Shown here piece by piece: positions 1 through 6,398 of a stretch of DNA of 12,867 nt. The position numbers and the translations under genes are program-made. The stretch lies in the NCBI RefSeq assembly GCF_937858865.1, contig NZ_CALLYO010000227.1, positions 1 to 12,867 on the forward strand, in the 5' to 3' direction. This stretch comes from an uncultured Amaricoccus sp. Its GTDB lineage: Bacteria > Pseudomonadota > Alphaproteobacteria > Rhodobacterales > Rhodobacteraceae. Positions within the stretch are counted from its first letter, which is position 1, and the number at the start of each line of letters is the position of its first letter. The notes beneath the pieces were generated by a model that was not told the origin of the DNA, did not search any database, and saw only the letters and a list, made by a program, of their open reading frames with translations.

Positions 1-141
1 ACCCCGCATCAACCTCCGCTCACGGCCGCAATTCGTATGGCCGCTTTCCAGCCCCTTTCCGGCCGCATTCCAGTCCGCCCAAGTCGCTGTTAACACGACC
101 GGAATTCCCCTCGAGACCGATTCGATCCGCCGGAGGCCGCA

Positions 142-381
142 TCAGTCGTCGATCTCGACCTCCGGCCGGTCGCCGCCGCGGGCGGTTTCGGCATGCCAGC
201 GCCCGCGCTCGTCCTCCCAGCTGATCGTCGCCGTCTCCCCAGGCACCCGCTGCTCCTGGGCGGCCCGCAGCGCGGCGAGATGCGCCGCCTCGCGGCTGGG
301 ATAGGTCTCCGAGAAGGTCCCGTCCACCCGGTAGGCCCAGCCGCCATCGTGCTCGACGATGGAATATCTCACCCTGTCCAT
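142..381 (-). CDS. Small DUF2188-like hypothetical protein (79 aa)
   Basis: The function is unknown. The N-terminal part (YSIVEHDGGWAYRV, residues 6-19) resembles the 'HDGGWAV' core of small DUF2188-type proteins. It is followed by an alanine-rich helix (about 30-46) and a strand with RWHAE. The end is acidic (RPEVEIDD). No signal peptide or membrane segment is visible, so it is probably cytoplasmic. The ATG at 381 is chosen because GGAGG (388-392 on the complement) lies 6 bases upstream. The reading frame stays open for about 19 more codons, but those look non-coding and would span the ribosome-binding site. It lies 60 bases beyond the terminator of the gene upstream, so it probably has its own promoter. 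The family assignment is from memory of the motif and is tentative. That it is a real gene is well supported by the start site and codon use. Confidence 0.7.
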   Translation of the reverse strand: MDRVRYSIVEHDGGWAYRVDGTFSETYPSREAAHLAALRAAQEQRVPGETATISWEDERGRWHAETARGGDRPEVEIDD

Positions 382-440
382 CACGCACCTCCGGCAGTTC
401 GCGCCCGCGATGCTGACGCGGATCGCCGCCCCGCTCAACG

Positions 441-470
441 AAAAAGGGCGGCTGGTCGCGCCAGCCGCCC
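441..470 (-). terminator. Rho-independent terminator of the 534-938 gene
   Basis: The arms GGGCGGCTGG (446-455) and CCAGCCGCCC (461-470) form a perfect 10-bp stem with a 5-base loop. On the minus strand the stem runs straight into five T residues (complement of 441-445). It sits 64 bases after the stop codon of the minus-strand gene at 534-938. The polarity, stem and T-run all fit an intrinsic terminator for that gene. It also separates that gene from the small gene at 142-381. Confidence 0.88.
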
Positions 471-533
471 AGGTCGGTCAGGGAGGAGCAAACCGGACCA
501 ACGGCTTGCGGCGGAGTCCAGGTGGCGGATGAG

Positions 534-938
534 CTACCGGCACTGGACGATGGTCTGATCGCCGATCCGCGCGAACAGCATGTCGAGCGGCGTCATCACC
601 GGCCCGAAGCGCGGACGGCAATGATCGGCGTAGAACTGCGGAATCCGGTAGCGCGGGCTGCCCAGCGGGTCGGACATGCGCGCGAGCGCCTCCTCGACGA
701 GCGGCCTCGCCGGCAGGCGGATGACCAGGTGCTTCAGGCTGCCCTGCACGAACTCCATCGAGCGCAGCCGGTCCGGCAGCGCCGCGATGCCGGCGAGCTG
801 TCCCCTCAGCGCCCCGATGTCGGCCGGCCGGCCGGCGGGATCGATCGCCCACTCCGCGACGAGCCGCCCCATCTCGATATAGTCCTCGACCTCGATGCGA
901 GGGATCGTGGGCGCTGAGACCGGCTGATCGTCGAGCAT
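534..938 (-). CDS. Hypothetical protein of unknown function (134 aa)
   Basis: I do not recognise a family. The protein is soluble-looking, with no signal peptide or hydrophobic segment. Residues 15-55 look helical (VEDYIEMGRLVAEW...). A segment around 62-85 contains FVQGSLKHLVIRLPARPLVEE, and the C-terminus is mixed. The start is well fixed: the ATG at 938 has GGAGG seven bases upstream (complement of 946-950). The gene is monocistronic by appearance, with a strong intrinsic terminator at 441-470 and a 387-base non-coding stretch upstream. Third-position GC bias is in step with neighbouring genes, so it looks native. Nothing in the context suggests a role. Because a sugar regulator lies divergently next to it, an accessory metabolic role is possible, but this is unsupported. 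Confidence 0.72.
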   Translation of the reverse strand: MLDDQPVSAPTIPRIEVEDYIEMGRLVAEWAIDPAGRPADIGALRGQLAGIAALPDRLRSMEFVQGSLKHLVIRLPARPLVEEALARMSDPLGSPRYRIPQFYADHCRPRFGPVMTPLDMLFARIGDQTIVQCR

Positions 939-1216
939 GGCCTTACCTCCAGTTTCCGGCGGATACGTCCGTCCCCTCCCTCACGCCGGCAGCGCGGGTG
1001 CGTGCGCCGCGGCGCCCCCTCGGGGACGGACGATCCGGCGCCGCGGAAGCCAGCAGGATCTGTGCGGCGAGCGCGCACCGGCCTCCGGGTATTGCCGGAC
1101 GGGCCGGCAATCGTGGGGGAGGGGGCTGCGGCAAACAGGTGCATGGCTTCCGGGCTCTCGGGTGCTCCGCCGAAGTGGCGGGGCACGGATGTCATAGCAG
1201 CGCCGAACCGGTGCCT

Positions 1217-1236
1217 TCTGTGAACCAGGTCACAGA
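1217..1236. promoter_or_regulatory. CRP-type operator, TGTGA-N6-TCACA
   Basis: The sequence TCTGTGAACCAGGTCACAGA has perfect 7-bp arms around a 6-base centre. It matches the CRP/FNR-superfamily consensus TGTGA-N6-TCACA exactly in its core (1219-1223 and 1230-1234). It lies about 100 bases before the lacI-type start. Relative to the putative promoter at 1267-1294 it would be centred near -74, a position used by class I CRP-type activators. The palindrome is seen directly. Binding by a particular regulator is inferred. Confidence 0.6.
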
Positions 1237-1266
1237 GAGGTCCGTCGCATTGTCGCAAGGGCGGCA

Positions 1267-1294
1267 TTGCGTTCGCGCCCGGCATCGGCATAGA
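1267..1294 (+). promoter_or_regulatory. Possible sigma-70 promoter of the lacI-type gene
   Basis: TTGCGT (1267-1272) and CATAGA (1289-1294) are spaced by 16 bases, placing a start site near 1301 and leaving a leader of about 25 bases before the ATG. Each hexamer matches only partly, so this is a weak prediction. The CRP-type palindrome lies upstream. Confidence 0.3.
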
Positions 1295-1325
1295 GAGGGC
1301 CGCGGCGCCGTCGTGGAGGATCGGC

Positions 1326-2399
1326 ATGGGAATTCGACAGCTCGCTCACGAGTTGCACCTCTCGATCGGCACCGTCAGCCGCGCCCTGAACGACCGGCCC
1401 GACGTCAACGACGAGACACGCGCCCGGGTCAAGGAGGCGGCGATCCGCGCCGGCTACGTGCCGAACCAGTCCGGGCGCAGCCTGCGGAGCGGCAGGACCG
1501 GCATCGTCGCCGCGGTCATTCCCACCCGCACCTTCGCCTCCACCACCGATTCCGGCCTCTTTCACGTGCTCGAAGGCGCCCGCCGCACGCTGCGGGCGCA
1601 GGCGCTCGACCTGATCGTGCTGTTCCGCGGGCCGGACGAGGATCCGCTCGAGAATCTGCAGCGCACGGTGCAGCGGCGCATCGCCGATGCGGTGATCGTC
1701 AGCCAGACCACCACGGCCGATCCGCGCCTCGCCTACCTCAAGGCCCGCGGCGTGGATTTCGTCGCCTTCGGCCGGTCGGGCGGGATCGAGGACTATCCGT
1801 TCGTCGATTTCGATTTCGAGACGATGGCCCGCCAGGCGGCGCGCCTGTTCGTGGCCGATGGCCACCGCCGGCTCGCCGTCGCACTGGGCGATCCGGCGCT
1901 CAACTACGAGAGCATCACGGTCGAGGCGTTCCGCGCCGAGACGCAGCGCCTGGGCCTGGCCGAGACGGCGGTCGAGCTGCTGCCGACGCGCGACGGCCGG
2001 CTGACCGCCGCGGGTCTCGCCCGTTTCGCCGGGCCGCTCGTCCCGACCGCCATCCTCGCCACGCACGAGTGCATCGCCGGCACGCTCTATGCGGATCTCG
2101 GCCGTCTCGGGCTCGCGATCGGCAGGGACGTCTCGCTGATCTGCACCTTCCCGGCGATCGACACGCGCGCGCTGGTGCCGGCGCTGTCCCACTTCAGCGC
2201 CGACCTCGATGCCGTCGGGGTCGCGCTGGCCGAGACCCTGACCGGGCTGCTCTCCGACAGCGCGGTCAGGCCGCGATCGCGGCTCGTTCCGCTCGCCTTC
2301 AAGCCGGCGGCGAGCCACGGGCCCTGCCTCGAGCCGCAGCGCCCGCCGAGCCACGGGCCGGCGCGCCGGCCCGCGGCGGAGCGCCGCGCTAGAGCGTGA
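1326..2399 (+). CDS. LacI-family transcriptional regulator
   Basis: This is a sugar-responsive DNA-binding regulator and probably controls the convergent sugar operon. The N-terminal LacI helix-turn-helix is clear (residues 3-22, IRQLAHELHLSIGTVSRALN). A second helix and the hinge follow (YVPNQSGRSLRSGRTG, 44-59). A periplasmic-binding-protein-like effector domain runs from about 60 to 325, with the typical 'ATHECIAGTLYADLGRLGLAIGRDVSLI' arrangement near 240-270. The total length of 357 is slightly above the usual 330-345. The excess is a low-complexity C-terminal tail ([18 protein letters not shown]) containing a 12-codon partial repeat. The ATG is supported by GTGGAGGATCGGC just upstream. 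The last 11 bases overlap the end of the convergent dehydrogenase gene. The family is certain, the effector unknown. Adjacent genes suggest a sugar or keto-sugar ligand. Confidence 0.93.
   Translation: MGIRQLAHELHLSIGTVSRALNDRPDVNDETRARVKEAAIRAGYVPNQSGRSLRSGRTGIVAAVIPTRTFASTTDSGLFHVLEGARRTLRAQALDLIVLFRGPDEDPLENLQRTVQRRIADAVIVSQTTTADPRLAYLKARGVDFVAFGRSGGIEDYPFVDFDFETMARQAARLFVADGHRRLAVALGDPALNYESITVEAFRAETQRLGLAETAVELLPTRDGRLTAAGLARFAGPLVPTAILATHECIAGTLYADLGRLGLAIGRDVSLICTFPAIDTRALVPALSHFSADLDAVGVALAETLTGLLSDSAVRPRSRLVPLAFKPAASHGPCLEPQRPPSHGPARRPAAERRARA
2311..2359 (+). repeat. 13-bp direct repeat in the lacI-type 3' end
   Basis: CGAGCCACGGGCC occurs at 2311-2323 and again at 2347-2359. The offset is 36 bases, exactly 12 codons, so it encodes SHGP twice in the C-terminal tail. 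It suggests that the non-conserved tail grew by a local in-frame duplication. Confidence 0.6.
2354..2373. repeat. Perfect 20-bp GC palindrome at the lacI/dehydrogenase junction
   Basis: CGGGCCGGCGCGCCGGCCCG is a perfect self-complementary 20-mer inside the 3' end of the lacI-type gene. It lies just beyond the end of the convergent operon. It would form a strong hairpin in either transcript and could act as a bidirectional stop or stabiliser, but no T-run follows on either strand. Confidence 0.5.
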
Positions 2400-3543
2400 C
2401 CCAGGCGCCGTTGCGGGCGGAGGACCTCACGCAGGCCTCGACGAAGGCGACGCCGGCGACCCCGTCCTCCAGCGTCGGATAGAGCACCTCCGCCGGCACC
2501 GGCTCGTGCGCGCGCCGGGCGCGGATGGCGCGGGCGGCCTCGGCATAGATGTTTGCGAAGCCCTCGAGATAGCCCTCCGGATGGCCGCCGGGCGTGCGGC
2601 TCACCCGCGCCGCATTGGCGTCGGCCCCCGCCCCGCCCCGGGTCAGGAGCTGCTTCGGCTGGCCGAGCGGCGTGTACCAGAGCCGGTTCGGCTCCTCCTG
2701 CTCCCACTCGAGCCCGCCCGTCTCGCCGTAGACGCGCAGCCGCAGCGCGTTCTCGTTGCCGGTCGCGACCTGGCTGCACCAGAGCATGCCGCGCGCGCCG
2801 CCCTCGTAGCGCAGCAGCACGTTGGCATTGTCGTCGAGCTTCCGCCCGGGGACGAAATGCTGCAGGTCGGCCGCGAGCGACTCGAGCCTCAGGCCGGTGA
2901 CGAAGCCCGCGATGTTGAAGGCGTGCGTGCCGATGTCGCCGGTGGCCCCGCCGGCACCCGACTGCGCCGGGTCGGTGCGCCAGCCGGCCTGCTTGGAGCC
3001 GGTCGCCTCCACCGGCGTCGCCAGCCAGTCCTGGGCATATTCCACCTGCACCACGCGGATCTTGCCGAGCCTGCCGTCCGCCACCATCGCGCGCGCCTGC
3101 CGGATCATCGGATAGGCGGTGTAATTGTGGGTGAGGACGAAGAGCGTGCCGGAATCGGCCGCCGCCTTCTGCAGCCGCTTCGCCTCGGCCAGCGTCGCGG
3201 TGAGCGGCTTGTCGCAGATGACGTGGATGCCGCGCTTCAGGAACTCGCGCGCCACCGGCGCATGCATGTGGTTGGGGGTGACGATCGCCACCGCCTCGAT
3301 GCCGTTCTTCCGCCGCGCCTCGCGCTTGGCCATGGTGACGTAGTCGTCGTAGGTGCGATCCGCGGGCAGGCCGATCATCGCCCCCGAGGCGCGCGCCTTC
3401 TCCGGCGTGGAGCTGAGCGCGCCGGCCACCAGCTCGTAGTCGTCGTCGATCCGTGCGGCGATCCGGTGCACCGCGCCGATGAAGGCATCCTTGCCGCCGC
3501 CGACCATGCCCAGACGGATGCGGGCGGGTTTCGTCTCGGTCAT
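2389..3543 (-). CDS. Gfo/Idh/MocA-family NAD(P)-dependent sugar oxidoreductase
   Basis: This is a cytoplasmic dehydrogenase that oxidises or reduces a hydroxyl of a sugar, inositol or glycoside using NAD(P). The Rossmann domain opens with [13 protein letters not shown] (11-23), followed by [11 protein letters not shown] (88-98). The family 'EKP' motif appears as CDKPLT, with catalytic Lys112. The C-terminal substrate domain has GDIGTHAFN, placing Asp203 and His207 in the expected catalytic positions. The length of 384 is normal. The ATG at 3543 has GGGGAG about 8 bases upstream. It is the last gene of a three-gene operon, starting 16 bases after the stop of the epimerase gene. Its 3' end overlaps the convergent lacI-type gene by 11 bases. 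In C-glycoside and levoglucosan catabolism, related dehydrogenases oxidise C3 and TIM-barrel partners act on the keto product. A similar role here is inference and the substrate is not identifiable. Confidence 0.92.
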   Translation of the reverse strand: MTETKPARIRLGMVGGGKDAFIGAVHRIAARIDDDYELVAGALSSTPEKARASGAMIGLPADRTYDDYVTMAKREARRKNGIEAVAIVTPNHMHAPVAREFLKRGIHVICDKPLTATLAEAKRLQKAAADSGTLFVLTHNYTAYPMIRQARAMVADGRLGKIRVVQVEYAQDWLATPVEATGSKQAGWRTDPAQSGAGGATGDIGTHAFNIAGFVTGLRLESLAADLQHFVPGRKLDDNANVLLRYEGGARGMLWCSQVATGNENALRLRVYGETGGLEWEQEEPNRLWYTPLGQPKQLLTRGGAGADANAARVSRTPGGHPEGYLEGFANIYAEAARAIRARRAHEPVPAEVLYPTLEDGVAGVAFVEACVRSSARNGAWVTL

Positions 3544-3559
3544 CCAGTCTCTCCCCTCG

Positions 3560-4399
3560 TCAGCTCGCCCAGCCCGCGCGGATCACCCGCGCGCCGGCCC
3601 TCACCACCTCGTCCTCGCTCCCGAAGAGCGGCCGCCACACCCGCGTCGCCGCGGCGAGATCGGGCAGCGCCTGCCCGAAGGCCTCGACGGTGAACCAGCC
3701 GTCGTAGCCCGCATCCCGCGCGGCGCGGATCGCGGCGGCATGGTCGATATGCCCGCTGCCGGGCGCGCCGCGATGGTTCTCGGAGATATGGACATGCGCG
3801 ATCGCCCCGATCGTCTCGCCGATCGAGCCCGTCGGATCGCTTTCCTCGATATTGGAGTGGAAGGTGTCGTAGAGATAGCCGAAGTTCGGCCGCGCAACCC
3901 GCGCCACATGCGCCGCCGCCTGGGCGTTGGTGGTGAGCACGTAGCATTCGAACCGGTTGAGCGGCTCGATCGCCAGCGTGAGCCCCGGCGCGCGGTCGGC
4001 CATCGCCTGGTGCGCCGCGACGAGCCGGTCGAGCTCCTCCTGCGTCGGCCCCCGGCCGGAGAACTGCCCGAGCGGCTGGTGGAAGGGGCCGCAGAGGACC
4101 TCCGCCCCGAGCGCCTCGGCACAGTCGATGAGCCAGCCGAGATGCGCCTGCCCCGCCTTGCGCTCGGCGGCGTCGGGCGAGATCGGGTTGTGGGCGGCAT
4201 CGGGCATGATGCCGACGGCCGTGGCTGCCAGCCCCTCGTCGGCGAGCCGACCGCGGAGCCAGGCGAAATGCTCAGGCTCGCCCTCGAACACCGGCACCTC
4301 GATGCCGTCGTAGCCCGCGGCCTTGATGCCCGCGAGGAGCGGGAGGTGCTGCCCGGTGACGTGCGTCGTCCAGAGCAGCATGCAGAAGCCGGCCTTCAT
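3560..4399 (-). CDS. D-tagatose/D-psicose 3-epimerase-family protein
   Basis: This is a TIM-barrel isomerase/epimerase that probably moves a proton at C3 (or C2) of a ketose using a divalent metal. It matches the tagatose/psicose 3-epimerase family closely: IEPLNRFE (144-151), YDTFHSNIEE (177-186), HVHISENHRG (202-211) and VEAFG (238-242). The four metal/catalytic residues fall at Glu145, Asp178, His204 and Glu239. Their spacings of 33, 26 and 35 equal those of the characterised Agrobacterium psicose 3-epimerase (150, 183, 209, 244). The length of 279 is near the family norm of about 290. The ATG at 4399 is 5 bases after the stop of the upstream isomerase gene and has only a weak AAGCGG ahead of it, so translation is probably coupled. 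Open sequence further upstream in this frame belongs to the neighbouring gene in another frame. The true substrate could be a keto-sugar made by the neighbouring dehydrogenase. Confidence 0.88.
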   Translation of the reverse strand: MKAGFCMLLWTTHVTGQHLPLLAGIKAAGYDGIEVPVFEGEPEHFAWLRGRLADEGLAATAVGIMPDAAHNPISPDAAERKAGQAHLGWLIDCAEALGAEVLCGPFHQPLGQFSGRGPTQEELDRLVAAHQAMADRAPGLTLAIEPLNRFECYVLTTNAQAAAHVARVARPNFGYLYDTFHSNIEESDPTGSIGETIGAIAHVHISENHRGAPGSGHIDHAAAIRAARDAGYDGWFTVEAFGQALPDLAAATRVWRPLFGSEDEVVRAGARVIRAGWAS

Positions 4400-4404
4400 C
4401 CGCT

Positions 4405-5460
4405 TCAGCCCAGGCCGAGGATGCGCCGGTTCGCCGCCTCGTCGGTGCCGCCGGCGGCGAAGTCGTCGAAGGCCTTCTCGGTCACGCGGATGATGTGGTG
4501 GCGGACGAACTCCGATCCCTCGCGCGCGCCATCCTCGGGATGCTTGAGCGCGCATTCCCACTCGACCACGGCCCATCCGTCGAAGTCGTGGGCGGTGAGC
4601 TTCGAGAAGACCGCGCCGAAGTCGACCTGCCCGTCGCCGAGCGAGCGGAAGCGCCCGGCGCGGTCGACCCAGCTCGCATAGCCGGAATAGACTCCCTGCC
4701 GGCCGGTCGGGTTCAGCTCCGCGTCCTTGACGTGGAACATGCGGATCCGCTCGTGGTAGATGTCGATGTTGTCGAGATAGTCGAGCCCCTGCAGCACGTA
4801 GTGCGACGGGTCGTAGAGCATGTTCGCCCGCGCGTGCCCGTTCACCCGGTCGAGGAACATCTCGTAGGTCGTCCCGTCGAAGAGGTCCTCGCCCGGATGG
4901 ATCTCGTAGCAGATGTCGACGCCGTTCTCCTCGGCCGCGTCGAGAAGCGGCGTCCAGCGCCGGGCCAGCTCGTCGAAGGCGGTCTCGATCAGCCCCGCCG
5001 GCCGCTGCGGCCAGGGGTAGACGAAGGGCCAGGCGAGCGCGCCGGAGAAGGTCGCCATCGCGCCGAGGCCCATGCGCTTCGAGGCCTGGAGCGCCATACG
5101 CACCTGCTCGACCGCCCAAGCCTGGCGCGCCTTCGGGTTGCCGCGCACCTCCGGCGCCGCGAAGCCGTCGAACATCTCGTCGTAGGCCGGATGCACGGCG
5201 ACGAGCTGCCCCTGCAGATGGGTGGAGAGCTCGGTCACCTCGATGCCGTTCGCCTTGGCGACGCCCTTGAACTCGTCGCAATAGTCCTGGCTCGCGGCGG
5301 CCTTCCCGAGGTCGATGAGCTGCCCGGCCCAGGTCGGCACCTGCACGCCGACATAGCCGCAGTCCGCCGCCCAGCGGGTGATCGCGTCCCACGAGTTGAA
5401 CGGGGCGGCGTCGCCGGCGAACTGGCCGAGGAAGAGCGCGGGGCCCTTGATGGTCTTCAT
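4405..5460 (-). CDS. Sugar phosphate isomerase/epimerase (AP-endonuclease-2-type TIM barrel)
   Basis: This is the first gene of the sugar operon. It is a xylose-isomerase-like TIM-barrel protein expected to bind a divalent metal and isomerise, epimerise or hydrate/eliminate a sugar substrate in the cytoplasm. Visible metal-site motifs are CYEIHPGED (Glu186), LYDPSH (Asp217), FHVKDAE (His243) and VVEWE (Glu300). An insertion of about 22 residues relative to the epimerase lies between the last two (NPTGRQGVYSGYASWVDRAGRFRSLG). STHLQGQLVAVHPAYDE (79-95) and FSGALAWPFVYPWPQRP (138-154) are characteristic of a subfamily I associate with Gfo/Idh/MocA neighbours in alphaproteobacteria. The length of 351 is normal for it. 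The ATG at 5460 has GGGAGGA six to eight bases upstream. The frame stays open well beyond, but that part lies over the intergenic region and the divergent gene. The exact reaction is unknown. Confidence 0.88.
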   Translation of the reverse strand: MKTIKGPALFLGQFAGDAAPFNSWDAITRWAADCGYVGVQVPTWAGQLIDLGKAAASQDYCDEFKGVAKANGIEVTELSTHLQGQLVAVHPAYDEMFDGFAAPEVRGNPKARQAWAVEQVRMALQASKRMGLGAMATFSGALAWPFVYPWPQRPAGLIETAFDELARRWTPLLDAAEENGVDICYEIHPGEDLFDGTTYEMFLDRVNGHARANMLYDPSHYVLQGLDYLDNIDIYHERIRMFHVKDAELNPTGRQGVYSGYASWVDRAGRFRSLGDGQVDFGAVFSKLTAHDFDGWAVVEWECALKHPEDGAREGSEFVRHHIIRVTEKAFDDFAAGGTDEAANRRILGLG

Positions 5461-5536
5461 GAATCGTCCTCCCTGACGGTTTTGCCCTCTTGTCGGCCAG
5501 CGGGAGGCGCGGCGCAAGCCCCGGGCTTCGGCACCA

Positions 5537-5552
5537 CTCGTGCGTGCACGAG
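5537..5552. promoter_or_regulatory. 16-bp palindrome, candidate operator of the sugar operon
   Basis: CTCGTGC-GT-GCACGAG has perfect 7-bp arms around two bases. It is the best dyad in the 160-base region between the sugar operon (starts 5460, minus) and the GH25 gene (starts 5621, plus). It lies 77-92 bases before the operon start and just upstream of the putative GH25 promoter. It could bind the LacI-type regulator, but the centre is not the usual central CG, and a GntR-type site cannot be excluded. A second dyad, AAGCCC-C-GGGCTT, lies at 5516-5528. Confidence 0.4.
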
Positions 5553-5557
5553 CCTGA

Positions 5558-5585
5558 TGACGAACGCCCGGCGCTCGGCTATAGT
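5558..5585 (+). promoter_or_regulatory. Possible promoter of the GH25 lipoprotein gene
   Basis: TATAGT (5580-5585) differs from the -10 consensus at one position. TGACGA (5558-5563) is a weak -35 at 16-base spacing. A start near 5592 would leave a leader of about 30 bases. The 16-bp palindrome 5537-5552 lies immediately upstream. Confidence 0.4.
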
Positions 5586-5620
5586 CTCCGAAAAAAGGCA
5601 AGTCATCGAGGGCAGTAATC

Positions 5621-6391
5621 ATGCGATCTCTTGCGATCGTCCTTATAGCGTGTCTTCTCGCATCCTGCGGCGGCAGTCGCGACCTCCCCGAGGCGAGCCG
5701 ATCCATCGCCGGGATGCCGCGCTTCGGCGATGCCGACCCGTACGACTGGGCCGGCATCCGCCCCTGGCAGTACCCGGTGCACGGCATCGACGTCTCCAAG
5801 TACCAGGGCGACATCGACTGGCACCGCGTCCGCGCCTCCGGCATCGACTTCGCCTTCATCAAGGCGACCGAGGGCGGCGATCACACCGACGACCGCTTCC
5901 AGCAGAACTGGGCCGCCGCCCGCGCCGCCGGCATGCCGCGCGGCGCCTACCACTATTACTACTTCTGCCGTCCGGCGGCGGAGCAGGCCGCCTGGTTCAT
6001 CAACCACGTCCCGCGCGAGCCGGGGGCGCTGCCGCCCGTCCTCGACCTCGAATGGAACCACAAGTCGAAGAACTGCCCCTTCCGCCCGGATCCGGCCACG
6101 GTGCGGCGCGAGGCGCTCCTCTTCCTGCAGGCGCTCAACGTCTACTACGGCAAGCGCCCGGTCATCTACACCACGGTCGACTTCTACCGCGACAACGACC
6201 TCGGCCGGATCGAGGGCTTCCACTTCTGGCTGCGCTCGGTGGCGGGGCACCCGTCCGACGTCTATCCCGACCAGCGGTGGGCCTTCTGGCAGTATACCGG
6301 CACCGGCCTCGTGGAGGGGATCGACGGGCTGACCGACATCAACGTCTTCGGCGGCAACCGCTCGCAGTGGGCGACCTGGGCAAGCGGCTGA
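5621..6391 (+). CDS. GH25-family muramidase (lysozyme) lipoprotein
   Basis: This is predicted to cleave the beta-1,4 bond between N-acetylmuramic acid and N-acetylglucosamine in peptidoglycan. A lipoprotein signal (MRSLAIVLIACLLASC, lipobox LASC, lipidated Cys16) precedes a linker. The GH25 barrel runs from about 54 to 245. GIDVSKYQGDIDW (55-67) provides Asp57, FAFIKATEGGDHTD (77-90) follows, and LPPVLDLEWN (137-146) provides Asp142 and the likely acid Glu144. FWQYTGTG (223-230) and GIDGLTDINVF (233-243) close the fold with Asp239. The length of 256 is complete for a single-domain GH25. There is no aspartate after Cys16, so outer-membrane sorting is more likely than inner. GAGG lies nine bases before the ATG. 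The gene ends 7 bases from the convergent receptor-only luxR gene. A role in wall turnover or competition is inference. Confidence 0.9.
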   Translation: MRSLAIVLIACLLASCGGSRDLPEASRSIAGMPRFGDADPYDWAGIRPWQYPVHGIDVSKYQGDIDWHRVRASGIDFAFIKATEGGDHTDDRFQQNWAAARAAGMPRGAYHYYYFCRPAAEQAAWFINHVPREPGALPPVLDLEWNHKSKNCPFRPDPATVRREALLFLQALNVYYGKRPVIYTTVDFYRDNDLGRIEGFHFWLRSVAGHPSDVYPDQRWAFWQYTGTGLVEGIDGLTDINVFGGNRSQWATWASG

Positions 6392-6398
6392 GCTGCCC

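Larger units (their letters stand above)
939..1325. other. Non-coding region between 134-aa gene and lacI-type regulator
   Basis: This is a divergent intergenic region of 387 bases. The open frames crossing it have no family resemblance or ribosome-binding site, and I see no gene. It holds two inverted repeats and a CRP-type palindrome. The first repeat is a perfect 10-bp stem CCGCGGCGCC/GGCGCCGCGG (1007-1016 with 1037-1046, 20-base loop). The second is a perfect 8-bp stem ATTGCCGG/CCGGCAAT (1091-1098 with 1104-1111, 5-base loop). The CRP-type palindrome is at 1217-1236. Neither hairpin has a T-run, so they are not obvious terminators. They could be leader structures of the minus-strand gene. 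Confidence 0.6.

Noticed and set aside
1..141. Coding sequence or RNA gene at the left edge
   Set aside because: No frame shows family features, and no tRNA-like fold or conserved RNA motif was recognised. I see only short GGCCGC repeats.
998..2392. Long plus-strand frame over the lacI-type gene and its upstream region
   Set aside because: It runs in another frame over the well-supported LacI protein and is an Arg/Pro/Ala-rich artefact of GC content.
5461..5862. N-terminal extension of the first sugar-operon protein
   Set aside because: The ATG at 5460 has a good ribosome-binding site and the usual family N-terminus. The extension overlaps the GH25 gene.
6330..6398. Possible HTH remnant after the stop of the receptor-only luxR gene
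   Set aside because: All three minus frames were read and none resembles a GerE helix-turn-helix, so a simple frameshift does not explain the truncation.
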